A DNA stretch of 64,000 bases from assembly GCA_900541575.1 (NCBI GenBank), contig UQKO01000006.1:18088-82087 (forward strand). The letters run 5' to 3'. Position numbers and translations under genes: made by a program. This document shows positions 23,061 through 32,777 of the stretch, piece after piece. Position 1 is the first letter of the stretch; each line of letters opens with the position of its first letter. Source of the DNA: an uncultured Prevotella sp. (GTDB lineage: Bacteria > Bacteroidota > Bacteroidia > Bacteroidales > Bacteroidaceae). Below the pieces are notes generated by a model. The model made no database searches and had not been told where the DNA came from. It saw only the letters and a program-made list of their open reading frames with translations.

Positions 23061-24491
23061 ATGTACAACGATCCATTTATCTCTTCCCCCTCTCAGCATC
23101 CAGATGAAGTGGCACGTCCAGCAGCCGTGTCTCTTTTTGAACTCAATAGTATGGTGCGTGCAGCTTTGACTCACACGCTAAGGGATTGCTATTGGATTGT
23201 AGCGGAAATTAGCGAACTCCGTGTGGCAAGCAATGGGCATTGCTATATGGAGCTCGTGCAGAAGGACGAATATAGTGGCGGACTTGTGGCCAAGGCGCGA
23301 GCAAACATTTGGCGTCAAAACTATCCGATGCTTAGTAGTCTCTTCCTTCGTGTAACAGGGCAGCGACTTGATGCAGGAATGAAAGTGATGCTCGGGGTGA
23401 CCATTACTTTTCATGAACTTTACGGCTATTCGCTCAATGTGATAGACATTGAACCTTCCTATACACTTGGTGATTTGGCTCGTCAGAGGCAGGAAATTCT
23501 TCGTCAGCTAGAGGAAGATGGTGTGCTAGAACTCAATAAAGAACTTCCTTTGCCGCGAGTGATACGTAATGTGGCTATTGTGTCGAGCGCTTCGGCTGCA
23601 GGCTATGGCGACTTTTGCAATCAACTTCAGCAGAGTGGTTTCTTTTTTAACGTGAAGTTATTCGCTGCCGTTATGCAAGGCGATAAAGTGGAACAAAGCA
23701 TTCTCTCTGCGCTCGACAAAGTGCTGGCAGATGATGAAGATTGGGACGTGGTGGTGATTATCCGCGGAGGAGGTGCAAGTACTGATTTACATGGATTTGA
23801 CACTTATCTCCTAGCAGCTACTGTAGCGCAGTTTCCGATTCCTGTGCTGACAGGGATAGGCCATGAGCGCGACGATACAGTGATTGACCTCGTGGCCAAC
23901 ACTCGACTCAAAACGCCTACCGCTGTGGCGGCCTTTCTCATTGATAGCCGACAGAATGAAGTAGGTCAGCTTCAATTCTTGATACAGCGGCTTCAGCAAG
24001 CAGTGGAACAACGTTTATTGCAAGAGCGTAACAGAGTGGATGCGTTGAATCGAGACATACGTTATGGCGCTTCAGTGGTAACAGAGCAAGAGAAAGGGCA
24101 ATTTCAGCAACTTGTACATCGCTTTGAGCTATCCTCCTCACGCTATGCGAGCAGTCAGCGCGAAAAACTTCTTCGTCTCCGTTCGCGCCTAGAAATATTG
24201 ACCGACAGAAACTTGCAAATGGCACACCATGAATTGCTGCCCTACGAAGCACGCATTCATACGGCCGTGCGTAATCTGTTTCTCGCTTATCATCATAAAC
24301 ATGATATATTAGAACGTAGTATTCAGTTGGCTTCGCCTGAGCGTATTTATGCCATGGGCTTCAGCATTGCTTCATGTCAGGGGCGTGTAGTGAAGTCGGC
24401 CAGGCAGTTGAAGCCAGGCGATGTGTTGCTCACAACCTTCCAAAATGGTTGTGTGACGAGTATCGTCGATGGCGATTCCCAAAATACTTAG
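23061..24491 (+). CDS. xseA: Exodeoxyribonuclease VII large subunit
   Basis: About 476 aa from the ATG at 23061 (MYNDPFISSPSQHPDEVARP); an upstream in-frame extension is not protein-like. An OB-fold tRNA_anti-type domain (about 25-125, YWIVAEISELRVASNGHCYMEL) precedes the catalytic Exonuc_VII_L region (VIIRGGGASTDLHGFDTYLLA, PVLTGIGHERDDTVID) and a long helical arm. With XseB it degrades single-stranded DNA to oligonucleotides. Confidence 0.92.
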   Translation: MYNDPFISSPSQHPDEVARPAAVSLFELNSMVRAALTHTLRDCYWIVAEISELRVASNGHCYMELVQKDEYSGGLVAKARANIWRQNYPMLSSLFLRVTGQRLDAGMKVMLGVTITFHELYGYSLNVIDIEPSYTLGDLARQRQEILRQLEEDGVLELNKELPLPRVIRNVAIVSSASAAGYGDFCNQLQQSGFFFNVKLFAAVMQGDKVEQSILSALDKVLADDEDWDVVVIIRGGGASTDLHGFDTYLLAATVAQFPIPVLTGIGHERDDTVIDLVANTRLKTPTAVAAFLIDSRQNEVGQLQFLIQRLQQAVEQRLLQERNRVDALNRDIRYGASVVTEQEKGQFQQLVHRFELSSSRYASSQREKLLRLRSRLEILTDRNLQMAHHELLPYEARIHTAVRNLFLAYHHKHDILERSIQLASPERIYAMGFSIASCQGRVVKSARQLKPGDVLLTTFQNGCVTSIVDGDSQNT

Positions 24492-24590
24492 CATCCACAG
24501 TGTGCGTGGTTGCCATAATCCCCCAAAATAGCTCCTATATATAAATAGGAAAGTCTGCATAACCAATAGAATTTCTTACCTTATCTTATC

Positions 24591-24791
24591 GTGGCAAAGA
24601 AGACAATGAAATACGAGGAAGCCATGACGCGCCTCGAAACTATCGTTCAGGGTTTTGAACAGAATACCCTAGAACTCGATCAGCTCACTGCTCAGCTTGC
24701 TGAAGCGCAGGAGCTTATAAAGTTTTGCAACGCAAAGTTGCAACAAGTAGAAACAGATGTAAAGAAACTACTCGAAGATGAGCAAAAATAA
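24591..24791 (+). CDS. xseB: Exodeoxyribonuclease VII small subunit
   Basis: 66 aa with a GTG start ([19 protein letters not shown]); an ATG five codons in is an alternative. The whole protein is the two-helix XseB fold ([20 protein letters not shown], then [19 protein letters not shown]). It lies 99 bp after xseA, and its last 14 bases overlap the start of trmB, suggesting translational coupling. Confidence 0.9.
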   Translation: MAKKTMKYEEAMTRLETIVQGFEQNTLELDQLTAQLAEAQELIKFCNAKLQQVETDVKKLLEDEQK

Positions 24792-25554
24792 ACTGGCAAA
24801 GTTTGCCGACATGGAGAGTTATCCTCACGTGTTTCAAGTCCCCAATGTGGCTACCGACACCACGCCTTTCCCACTGAAAGGTCGATGGAACGAAGACTTT
24901 TTCCACAATTCTCACCCCATCGTATTGGAGTTAGGTTGTGGACGCGGTGAATATACTGTGGGCCTTGGACGCCTTTTCCCCGACAAAAACTTTATCGGGG
25001 TGGACATTAAGGGAGCACGTATGTGGACGGGAGCCACAGAGTCGCTTCAAGAAGGCATGAGCAATGTGGCATTCCTTCGTACACACATCGAGTTTATTGA
25101 TCGCTTCTTCGCTCCTGGCGAAGTGGCTGAGATTTGGCTTACTTTCTCCGATCCACAGATGAAGAAGGTTACAAAGCGACTTTCCTCTACCTATTTCATG
25201 GAGCGTTATCGTCGCTTCCTCACCGATGGTGGCCTAATACATCTCAAGACGGATAGCAATTTCCTCTCTACCTATACGGGCTATATGGTGGAAAAGAATC
25301 ATTTGCCTGTAGATTTTCGCACAGATGATCTTTATCATACACTCGCTGCAGAAGAGGACGAGGAAGTGAAGCAAATCCTCGGTATTCAAACCTATTACGA
25401 ACAGCAGTGGATTGCTCGTGGACTTACTATCAAGTATCTCAAATTTCATCTTCCGCAGGAGGGTGAACTCGTAGAGCCAGAAATGGAGATAGAGCTTGAC
25501 GATTACCGCAGCTACAATCGTTCAAAGCGAAGCGGACTCGCCACTAGTAAATAA
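24778..25554 (+). CDS. trmB: tRNA (guanine-N7-)-methyltransferase
   Basis: A 258-aa SAM-dependent methyltransferase forming m7G46 in tRNA. The SAM site is [15 protein letters not shown] (about 53-67); downstream motifs are [13 protein letters not shown] and the tRNA-binding [12 protein letters not shown] (family form PDPWPKKRH, here altered as in other Bacteroidetes). Its ATG lies inside the end of xseB. Confidence 0.9.
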   Translation: MSKNKLAKFADMESYPHVFQVPNVATDTTPFPLKGRWNEDFFHNSHPIVLELGCGRGEYTVGLGRLFPDKNFIGVDIKGARMWTGATESLQEGMSNVAFLRTHIEFIDRFFAPGEVAEIWLTFSDPQMKKVTKRLSSTYFMERYRRFLTDGGLIHLKTDSNFLSTYTGYMVEKNHLPVDFRTDDLYHTLAAEEDEEVKQILGIQTYYEQQWIARGLTIKYLKFHLPQEGELVEPEMEIELDDYRSYNRSKRSGLATSK

Positions 25555-25729
25555 ATTATTCAATGGATTACAAATTTATTTGCGGAATTGGTTAACATGT
25601 GAGAGGAGTGACTTATAATAGGATAGGTGTTACATAATGTCGGGCTATAAACTAGCTGCTTGAAAATAAGTTAACATCTAATCTCTCCAAATGATATCCT
25701 CTTCCGATAAAGCATAATATTAATCAGCA

Positions 25730-26872
25730 ATGGCAACACAAAAAGAAAATATAGAAGGTGGAGAATTGATTCACCTTTATCCGAAACTCATCCTAGATGC
25801 GCTTGCTCAAGTGCGTTACCCTGGTAATGGAAAGAATTTGGTGGAAAATGAAATGATAGAGGACGATCTTCGCATCGACGGCATGCATGTGTCCTTTTCC
25901 ATCATATTTGAGAAGAATACCGACCCATTCCTTAAGTCGGTGGTGAAATCAGCCGAAGCCGCTATTCATACCTATGTGGGTAAATGTGTAGAAGTGGAGA
26001 TAAAGACAAAGAGTCGTCAAGCAGCACGTCCCGAACCAGGAAAGATGCTCCCGCAGGTAAAGAATGTTATCGCCGTGAGCTCGGGCAAAGGAGGTGTTGG
26101 AAAAAGTACGGTAGCAGCCAATCTAGCAGTGGCACTCGCTAAATTGGGATATAAGGTTGGATTGCTCGATGCGGATATATTTGGCCCTTCCGTGCCGAAG
26201 ATGTTCCACATGGAGGCCGAGAATATCTTTGCCGAGATGAAAGATGGTCGTCAAGTGCTCATTCCCGCAATGAAGTACGGGGTGAAGATCTTAAGTATAG
26301 GCTTCTTTGTTAACCCCGACACGGCCACACTTTGGCGTGGTGGTATGGCTTCAAATGCGTTGAAGCAGCTCATAGCAGATACCGATTGGGGAGAACTCGA
26401 CTATTTTGTTCTTGATACTCCTCCTGGAACGAGCGATATTCATCTTACTCTGCTTCAAAACCTCGCCATTACGGGTGCTGTCATCGTTAGCACGCCGCAA
26501 GCTGTTGCTTTGGCTGATGCTCGTAAGGGCATTGATATGTATCGCAATGAGAAGGTGAATGTACCCATTCTTGGTATGGTAGAAAATATGGCATGGTTTA
26601 CGCCCGCCGAACTTCCTGAGAATAAATACTATATCTTCGGGCGTGAGGGTGTAAAGCGCTTGGCCGACGAAATGGGGGTACCTCTGTTAGGACAAATTCC
26701 CATTGTGCAGAGTATATGTGAGAGTGGTGATGAGGGAGAACCCGCTGCTGTAAAGGATAACACCATGACTTCGCTTGCTTTTAGCTCATTAGCGGAAGCT
26801 GTGGTGAAAGCCACGGAGAAGAGAAATGCCACTTTGCCAGAAACGGAAATTGTTGCGATGAATAAGAAATAA
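25730..26872 (+). CDS. mrp: Mrp/NBP35-type iron-sulfur carrier ATPase
   Basis: A 380-aa protein with an N-terminal MIP18/DUF59 domain (about 12-95) and a P-loop domain. The deviant Walker A is SSGKGGVGKSTVAANLAVAL (about 119-138); DADIFGPSVPKMF and LDTPPGTSD follow. It is thought to carry and transfer Fe-S clusters. The CxxC pair near the C-terminus of many homologues is not evident. Probably monocistronic. Confidence 0.9.
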   Translation: MATQKENIEGGELIHLYPKLILDALAQVRYPGNGKNLVENEMIEDDLRIDGMHVSFSIIFEKNTDPFLKSVVKSAEAAIHTYVGKCVEVEIKTKSRQAARPEPGKMLPQVKNVIAVSSGKGGVGKSTVAANLAVALAKLGYKVGLLDADIFGPSVPKMFHMEAENIFAEMKDGRQVLIPAMKYGVKILSIGFFVNPDTATLWRGGMASNALKQLIADTDWGELDYFVLDTPPGTSDIHLTLLQNLAITGAVIVSTPQAVALADARKGIDMYRNEKVNVPILGMVENMAWFTPAELPENKYYIFGREGVKRLADEMGVPLLGQIPIVQSICESGDEGEPAAVKDNTMTSLAFSSLAEAVVKATEKRNATLPETEIVAMNKK

Positions 26873-27011
26873 TAAGGATGCAGGGGGTGATGACTAACAG
26901 GTAAGTATGTCGAGAGAATTTATAGAATTTGATGTAGAACGTTGTTTCCTCCATCATCCTAGCTTATCCCTGCCTCGTTATCTCATCGATACCCATTAAA
27001 CAGAAAAAAGT

Positions 27012-28151
27012 ATGCTAAAAATAGGAGATAAAGTACGTTTCCTGAATGATGTAGGAGGCGGAACAATTAGTGGTTTCCAGGGAAAGGATATCGTGCTAGT
27101 AGCCGATGAAGATGGTTTTGAAATTCCCACATTGGCCTCGGAGGTCGTGGCAGTGGAAACCGATGACTATAACATAGCCAAAGTCATTGCAGGAAAGAAG
27201 AAAAAGAAAGAAATCGACCAACAACAGCCTACCTCAGTAAAGAATGCGCTCGCCGTGAGTGATGACGATGAAGAAGAGGAAGAAACGGATCTAGCCGATA
27301 AGGAATTGACTTATCGGCCAATGGCTCAAGAGCGTCGCGGGGCTAATGAACTCAATCTTTTCCTTGCTTTTGTCCCACGCAATGCAAAAGCTCTGTCTGA
27401 CTCTTCCTTCGATGTATATCTAGTCAACGATTGTAACTATTATTTCCACTATAGTATCTTTACTTACGACGGCCGTGCTTGTAATCTTCGTCATGAAGGA
27501 GAGGTGGCGCCTAATACAAAGGTGCAACTAGAAGAACTTCAGCGCAATCGCATTGAAGAATGGCAGCGAATAACCATACAGACGCTAGCTTTCAAACGCG
27601 ATAAAGTATTCCTTCCGAAGCCTGCTTTCAGTGTCAATGTGCGTGTGGATGGTACGAAATTCTTCAAACTTCACTGCTTCCATTCTTCCGATTTCTTCCA
27701 TGAGCCGACGCTAATCTACGACATTGTGAAGAATGATCATGCTGCTCGCTCCATGTTTGTTGATGCAGACGAATTACAAGAAGCTATGCAGACGCCCGAG
27801 GAACAGATGCATCCGCAGGTAATGCGTGTATCAGCTGCCGAGAGACGTGCTGCACAGAAACAAGATCGTAATGCAATCTTAGAAATAGATCTTCATGCTG
27901 ATGAATTGCTCGACACGTTGGCAGGTCTGGAACCTAGAGATATCTTAGAGTATCAGCTCAAAGTGTTCCACGAAACGATGCTTGAGCATATCAAAGAGCG
28001 TGGTCGACGCATCGTTTTTATCCATGGTAAGGGCGAGGGTGTGCTTCGCAATTCCATTATCAAGGATCTTCGCACCAATTTTAAGCAGTGTCAATACCAA
28101 GATGCTTCTTTCCGTGAATATGGTTATGGCGCAACGATGGTGACGATCTAA
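27012..28151 (+). CDS. DUF2027 and Smr domain protein
   Basis: A 379-aa protein. The N-terminus (MLKIGDKVRFLNDVGGGTIS) plus a central beta region form the Bacteroidetes DUF2027 module, interrupted by an acidic linker (SDDDEEEEETD). The last 85 residues are an Smr domain: EIDLHADELLDTL and FIHGKGEGVLRNSIIKDL, with the HGKG loop. Smr domains act as endonucleases or nucleic-acid binders in MutS2-like and ribosome-rescue proteins; the role here is not known. Confidence 0.88.
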   Translation: MLKIGDKVRFLNDVGGGTISGFQGKDIVLVADEDGFEIPTLASEVVAVETDDYNIAKVIAGKKKKKEIDQQQPTSVKNALAVSDDDEEEEETDLADKELTYRPMAQERRGANELNLFLAFVPRNAKALSDSSFDVYLVNDCNYYFHYSIFTYDGRACNLRHEGEVAPNTKVQLEELQRNRIEEWQRITIQTLAFKRDKVFLPKPAFSVNVRVDGTKFFKLHCFHSSDFFHEPTLIYDIVKNDHAARSMFVDADELQEAMQTPEEQMHPQVMRVSAAERRAAQKQDRNAILEIDLHADELLDTLAGLEPRDILEYQLKVFHETMLEHIKERGRRIVFIHGKGEGVLRNSIIKDLRTNFKQCQYQDASFREYGYGATMVTI

Positions 28152-28272
28152 AGCCCATACTCTTGCTAACCAGATGGAGGATAAAAGCATGTTCGGCAAC
28201 CATCGAAACGCTTTTGAATAAAAGAGTTCTCGCATTGGCTGCAAGGCGGTAAAAAATCTTTTATAAATAGTA

Positions 28273-28303
28273 TAATAGGCGATGCTATTAAGCGTCGCCT
28301 ATT
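28273..28303. terminator. Hairpin between convergent genes
   Basis: AATAGGCGA / TCGCCTATT with a 12-nt loop, between the Smr gene (+) and the DUF6359 gene (-). It lacks a strong T-run. Confidence 0.5.
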
Positions 28304-28353
28304 GTAGTTAAACCCCCAATTCCTCACTCAAGAGTCAGAGAGATTAGCCATTC

Positions 28354-28992
28354 TTAGCATCCCTCAAATACTTCTGCGTTTTCATTTATTGTGGGGAATG
28401 CTGGATAGTTTGAGGGGGTAGAGCTATCATCGTCAGAGGAGGGAGGAGTAGGTACATCTTCTAGTATCTTAAAGGCTTTGGCAGGTTTAAGCCCAGGATG
28501 TCGGAAATAGGTCATTTTAATGCCCGTAAGAAGCACGCATTTGTGCAATAGTTCGGGATGATCTTGTAAGTTGAGGCCTTGACGCACTGCCGAATTATTG
28601 GGAAGTTGTACAGCGGCAAAAAGCGCATCTTTACTTGCAGAGGATACGTTACCGCTAGATCTAGAAAGTTCATTCTCTAGCGAAGACGCATTTTGATTGG
28701 GATAAGGCTCATCAGCTACCACAATATTAGAGGCTACAGCATCCTCGGCCGAGAAAGTAGGAGATGAAGCGTTCATGGCCGACATGTATCCCACAATGTA
28801 ACATCGTAAAACCACTTTGGTGCTGTCTTTCGCTTCATTGAGCGTGGCCACGGTTAACGTATCTGTAGGATTCTCCGATGTATTCGTATCATTGGGCAAG
28901 GTAGAAGTATCTTCTGTCTCTTCTAGAACGATATCGCCGCATGAGAAGAACAGAAAGGGAAGAATGACAAAGAGATATAATGCGTGTCTCAT
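28354..28992 (-). CDS. DUF6359-type lipoprotein
   Basis: A 212-aa lipoprotein (MRHALYLFVILPFLFFSC, lipid Cys at 18) with a Thr/Asn-rich linker. An OB-fold-like domain follows: VVLRCYIVGYMSAMNASSPTF, SNIVVADEP, FAAVQLPNNSAVRQGLNLQD, CVLLTGIKMTYFRHPGLKPA. This pattern matches the DUF6359 family common in Bacteroidetes surface proteins. Molecular role unknown. Confidence 0.75.
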   Translation of the reverse strand: MRHALYLFVILPFLFFSCGDIVLEETEDTSTLPNDTNTSENPTDTLTVATLNEAKDSTKVVLRCYIVGYMSAMNASSPTFSAEDAVASNIVVADEPYPNQNASSLENELSRSSGNVSSASKDALFAAVQLPNNSAVRQGLNLQDHPELLHKCVLLTGIKMTYFRHPGLKPAKAFKILEDVPTPPSSDDDSSTPSNYPAFPTINENAEVFEGC

Positions 28993-29069
28993 AGAGAAGG
29001 AATTTATATATGGTGTGTTTTAATTGAGGCTAATATCTTGTTTTGTGGTATAAATTTGCTTTTTCCTAT

Positions 29070-30398
29070 CTATATCTGTTTAGTGCTCCATTTTCCCCAG
29101 CGCATGTAGCTCCATGAGAGGATGAAAGAGAAAAAGTTGTACACAAATTCGCTAGCCCAGCAGAGAGACAATGAAACTCGCAACATAAAAATGGCCACGA
29201 CAACATAGATGGTGTAGAAGAAGAGCGAAACAAACTCGAAGCGAAGAGCCATGTGTGTGTTTCCTGTTCCACTCACGGCTGCGAGGAATATTTGTGCTGG
29301 AACGGTAAAAACGTAGGATGCAAGAAGCACGTAGAGTGCATCGTGTCCTGTGTGAAGCAGAACGGGGTCGGCCGAAAATATGCTCATAAACTGCATGGGG
29401 AATAGGGCAATGATGAGCAGAATAGGAATGAGAATCAAAAAACAGAGCAAGTTGGTGCGTATGAGCATATTTCCTACGGAATCAGCATCGCGACTTCCCA
29501 TAAGGTTGCCCACTAAGGTACAGGCTGTAGAGGCGAAAGCCATTACTGTCATGAATGTGAAAGCGGAAATACTGCGTAGTATGTTGGTGGCGGCTAGATA
29601 GTGTTCGCCTAAGTGTTCCACACTGACGAAGAAGATAAACCACGTAGAGAGGGAAAGGAAGTTTTGCACCATGGTCCAAACGCTGATACCTAAGATGCGC
29701 CATAGAAGATGGAAGTGTAAGCGTGGCAGTATGTGCAGTCCATAGCGTTGGTAAGGAATGTGTCGGCGCGTGTGTAAAATGTAGAAAAGTGTAGATACAC
29801 CCTCGGCCAAACTACTGCCTATAGCTGCACCCGCAATGCCCAGTGCGGGCAATCCGCAATGGCCAAAGATGAGTAGATAGTTGAACAGAACGTTGCTCGC
29901 CACCATTACCGCAGAGTTGAGCGTAAGAGTGCGCGTGTGCGTGGTTGCTACGTAGAAGGCGCGAAACATTAGGTTGACAAAGGCAAAGAAGAATCCTATC
30001 ACGCGCCAATGTAAATAAGCATTGGCAGCATGAAACACTTCCTCCGAACGGATGATGTGCCCTAAAATCCATGGTGAGCAAATTCTTGTTATGCCGAAGA
30101 GGAGTAAGGCGAGCAGTAAGAGAAAAACTAGACTATGGTAGAAAATACTTCCTATCTGTTGCACCTTTCCTTCGCCATTGCGGCGCGCCATGAGAATCTG
30201 AGCTCCCATGCTGAAGCCTAGTCCTATCATAAACACCGTAGCGTAGAAAACACCTCCGAGCGCAGAAGCTCCCAATTCTATCTCGCCTACTCGGCCGAGA
30301 AAGGCCGTGTCGGTCATGCCAATGAGCTGCTCCATAAGGCTGCTTATCAGAATGGGGTAGGCAATGTGACCTATTTGAGAATAAGAGATGGTGCGCAT
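29070..30398 (-). CDS. MATE family efflux transporter
   Basis: A 442-aa inner-membrane transporter with about twelve hydrophobic helices in two MatE halves (IGHIAYPILISSLMEQLIGM... and LRSISAFTFMTVMAFASTA...). It is likely a cation-coupled drug or metabolite exporter; substrate unknown. It is a lone gene on the minus strand, upstream of the DUF6359 gene but separated by about 80 bp. Confidence 0.9.
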   Translation of the reverse strand: MRTISYSQIGHIAYPILISSLMEQLIGMTDTAFLGRVGEIELGASALGGVFYATVFMIGLGFSMGAQILMARRNGEGKVQQIGSIFYHSLVFLLLLALLLFGITRICSPWILGHIIRSEEVFHAANAYLHWRVIGFFFAFVNLMFRAFYVATTHTRTLTLNSAVMVASNVLFNYLLIFGHCGLPALGIAGAAIGSSLAEGVSTLFYILHTRRHIPYQRYGLHILPRLHFHLLWRILGISVWTMVQNFLSLSTWFIFFVSVEHLGEHYLAATNILRSISAFTFMTVMAFASTACTLVGNLMGSRDADSVGNMLIRTNLLCFLILIPILLIIALFPMQFMSIFSADPVLLHTGHDALYVLLASYVFTVPAQIFLAAVSGTGNTHMALRFEFVSLFFYTIYVVVAIFMLRVSLSLCWASEFVYNFFSFILSWSYMRWGKWSTKQI

Positions 30399-30503
30399 GG
30401 GAGGGAAAAGTGTTTGAAGAGAGGAAAAGTGTACAATTCAAAAAGACTGGTGACCAAGCCCTATGGGTGGTAGTAGAATATAAGGAATAAAAGGGAAAGT
30501 TCC

Positions 30504-30547
30504 AAAAAAGGCTGTGTTGACGATTGATAACCGGCAACACAGCCTTG
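30504..30547 (-). terminator. Terminator of the GH109-type gene
   Basis: AAGGCTGTGTTG / CAACACAGCC stem followed by TTTTTT on the minus strand, 75 bp past the stop codon. Confidence 0.85.
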
Positions 30548-30620
30548 TAAAAATCACTTGGGAATGAGAGATGTTCCTTTTGTTGAGAATATGCTCATCT
30601 CCCAGCCATTGTAGTAGTCA

Positions 30621-32294
30621 TTACTTAATCTTCTTTTCAGCCTTAGCAATCTGGGCCTTAGCCTTAGCAGCGGCCTTGTCGTAAGCAGCCTGAGCCTTAG
30701 TGGTGGCAGTAGCGTTGCCGCTCTTCTTGGCAGCCTTCACGTCGTCGTAGAGCTTCCAGAGGTTGAATTTGCTTGTAGCTTCCTTCTGGATGGCAGTCAC
30801 CTTGTTGGCATAAGCTTCAGAGGCAGCCTCGTCAGCAGCCGAAGCGTAAGCGTGGCGGTAGCCCTTCTCCTTGTTCCAGAGTCCACGAGTAAAGTCGGGG
30901 AAAGAAACGCTAGCGAAGTTGTTGTCCATAGAGATAGCACCAAGTTCGGCGATAGAGCACCATTCAGCGAGGTCGTATACGTCCATGTCTAGAGGCAGAC
31001 CATTCTGGAGACAGTAAATTAAGCGGGCGCACATGATAAAGTCCATACCGCCGTGACCACCTACCTTCTTAGCCAATTCACCGAACTTAGCCAAGATGGG
31101 GCTTTCGTATTGCTTCTCGAGGGCAGCCTTTTCGCTTTCGGGCATGAAGCTATGTGAGGAGAGGTTGTCTACCTTGGGCTTGTGGCCAGAAGCTGAGAGT
31201 TGCTTGCTGTCTACGGCATATCCTTCCACGGGATATTTGTTAGCAAAGCCTTTTGTACCAGTGAGCTGATAGAGACGGTTGTAGGGCTGAGGATTCATCA
31301 CGTCGTGCTGCAATTCAATCACTTTGGCATTCTCTGTGCGAATCAGTGTGGTAGTGTGGTCGCCATTGCGGAAGTCGTTACAAGGCTTGCCTGTCTTCTT
31401 CTCTACCAATTCCTTGCCGTGAACGCTCTTGGTGTCCATTGCTACGAGGGTTTTCATACGGTCGCCACGGTGAATGTCGAGTGCTTGTGCCACAGGGCCA
31501 AGGCCGTGAGTAGCGTATACGTCGCCGCGGTTTTCGCGGTTGTACTTCAAGCGCCAGCCGAGTTGTTCGGGGTCTGATCCATCGGGGTTCTTCCAATAGT
31601 AATCCCAAAAGTCGTCAAGATTATGAATGTAGGCACCTTGTGCGCGGATGATTTCGCCGAACACACCATGTTGAGCCATGTTGAGGGTACGCATTTCAAA
31701 CCAGTCGTAGCAGCAGTTCTCAAGAATCATGCAGTTCTTTTGCATTTTCTCTGAAAGGTTGACAAGTTTCCAGCATTCTTCCAAGTTCATGGCCGAGGGT
31801 ACTTCGTCGGCTACATTCTTGCCATGCTGCAGAGCGCATTCTGCTACGGGGAAGTGGTGAGCCCAGTCAGTAGCTACGTATACAAGGTCAATGTCGGGAC
31901 GAGCGCAGAGTTCTTTATAGCCTTCAGCTCCTGAATAAATGGCTGCAGGGGGCAGACCTGCCTTCTTTAGATATCCTTGGCATGCTTCTGCACGTTCGGG
32001 CACGTAGTCGCAAAGAGCTACTACCTCAACGCCAGGAATTACGCAGAAATTTTCTACAGCACCAGGACCACGCATACCTAGGCCTACGAGGCCAATACGT
32101 ACCTTCTTAATCTTAGGGAGTTTCAGACCGAGTACATCCTTCTGTCCTGCAGGACGAGCGGGAGTTTCGATTTCGATGCTACCTTTGTTCCAATGCCACT
32201 TCGTAGATGGAGAAAGTGACTGTGCCTGTGCCATGTTGGTGCCCAATGATAGCAGGGCAGCAAAGGCAAAGGCCATACATTTTACCATTTTCAT
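30621..32294 (-). CDS. Exported Gfo/Idh/MocA oxidoreductase-fold protein, GH109-type
   Basis: 557 aa with a signal peptide (CMAFAFAALLSLGTNMAQAQ). The Rossmann domain has the NAD motif RIGLVGLGMRGPGAVEN; then VEVVALCDYVPERAEACQGY, VYVATDWAHHFPVA, and a C-terminal domain including YATHGLGPVAQALDIHRGDR. This matches GH109 NAD-dependent alpha-N-acetylgalactosaminidases, so a role in host-glycan breakdown is plausible. An extra Lys/Ala-rich tail (KAQAAYDKAAAKAKAQIAKA) is unusual for the family. Own promoter and terminator. Confidence 0.82.
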   Translation of the reverse strand: MKMVKCMAFAFAALLSLGTNMAQAQSLSPSTKWHWNKGSIEIETPARPAGQKDVLGLKLPKIKKVRIGLVGLGMRGPGAVENFCVIPGVEVVALCDYVPERAEACQGYLKKAGLPPAAIYSGAEGYKELCARPDIDLVYVATDWAHHFPVAECALQHGKNVADEVPSAMNLEECWKLVNLSEKMQKNCMILENCCYDWFEMRTLNMAQHGVFGEIIRAQGAYIHNLDDFWDYYWKNPDGSDPEQLGWRLKYNRENRGDVYATHGLGPVAQALDIHRGDRMKTLVAMDTKSVHGKELVEKKTGKPCNDFRNGDHTTTLIRTENAKVIELQHDVMNPQPYNRLYQLTGTKGFANKYPVEGYAVDSKQLSASGHKPKVDNLSSHSFMPESEKAALEKQYESPILAKFGELAKKVGGHGGMDFIMCARLIYCLQNGLPLDMDVYDLAEWCSIAELGAISMDNNFASVSFPDFTRGLWNKEKGYRHAYASAADEAASEAYANKVTAIQKEATSKFNLWKLYDDVKAAKKSGNATATTKAQAAYDKAAAKAKAQIAKAEKKIK

Positions 32295-32427
32295 AGAATA
32301 ATGTAGATAGGTTTATAGAGTTATAAATATTTTGTCGTTTGGGCTGAGCGCCTTATAAGGAAGGCTTTAATGCAATGGCACTAGCCTTGATGAAATGTGC
32401 AGTGTGTAAACGACTTATAATGCAAGG

Positions 32428-32435
32428 CAAAATTA
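32428..32435 (-). promoter_or_regulatory. Promoter of the GH109-type gene
   Basis: Minus-strand -7 element TAATTTTG with TTTGCC at 32454-32459 as -33, 21 bp apart. The leader is about 125 nt. Between 32436 and 32683 I see nothing else. Confidence 0.6.
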
Positions 32436-32683
32436 GTATAAACTTTAAAAGCAGGCAAATATTTTCTCAACTTTGTTGTGCTTATGCAGTATATTCATTC
32501 GTTTTTATCATAGACGGGTGTACACCAGTGCGTTCATCATGAGTGATGATGCTGATTTGTAATAGGCATTGTATTAAGTAGGGAACGAATTGCTTGAGTT
32601 TTTTTCATAAACTCGTATGCTATATGTGGATGAATACGTAAGGCAATGCTATCTCTCTTAATCTCCCATTCCTCTATTACAAG

Positions 32684-32728
32684 AAAAGCCATAGGTACAG
32701 ATCTTCTCGGTCTGTGCCTATGGCTTAA
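32684..32728 (-). terminator. pflB terminator
   Basis: AAGCCATAGGCACAGA / TCTGTACCTATGGCTT, 16 bp with one G-U pair, followed by TTCTTG on the minus strand, 50 bp after the pflB stop. Confidence 0.85.
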
Positions 32729-32777
32729 AAGGGCTAAGTGCGCTAAGTGATGCGCGCTAATTGCGTGAGAATTTTGA

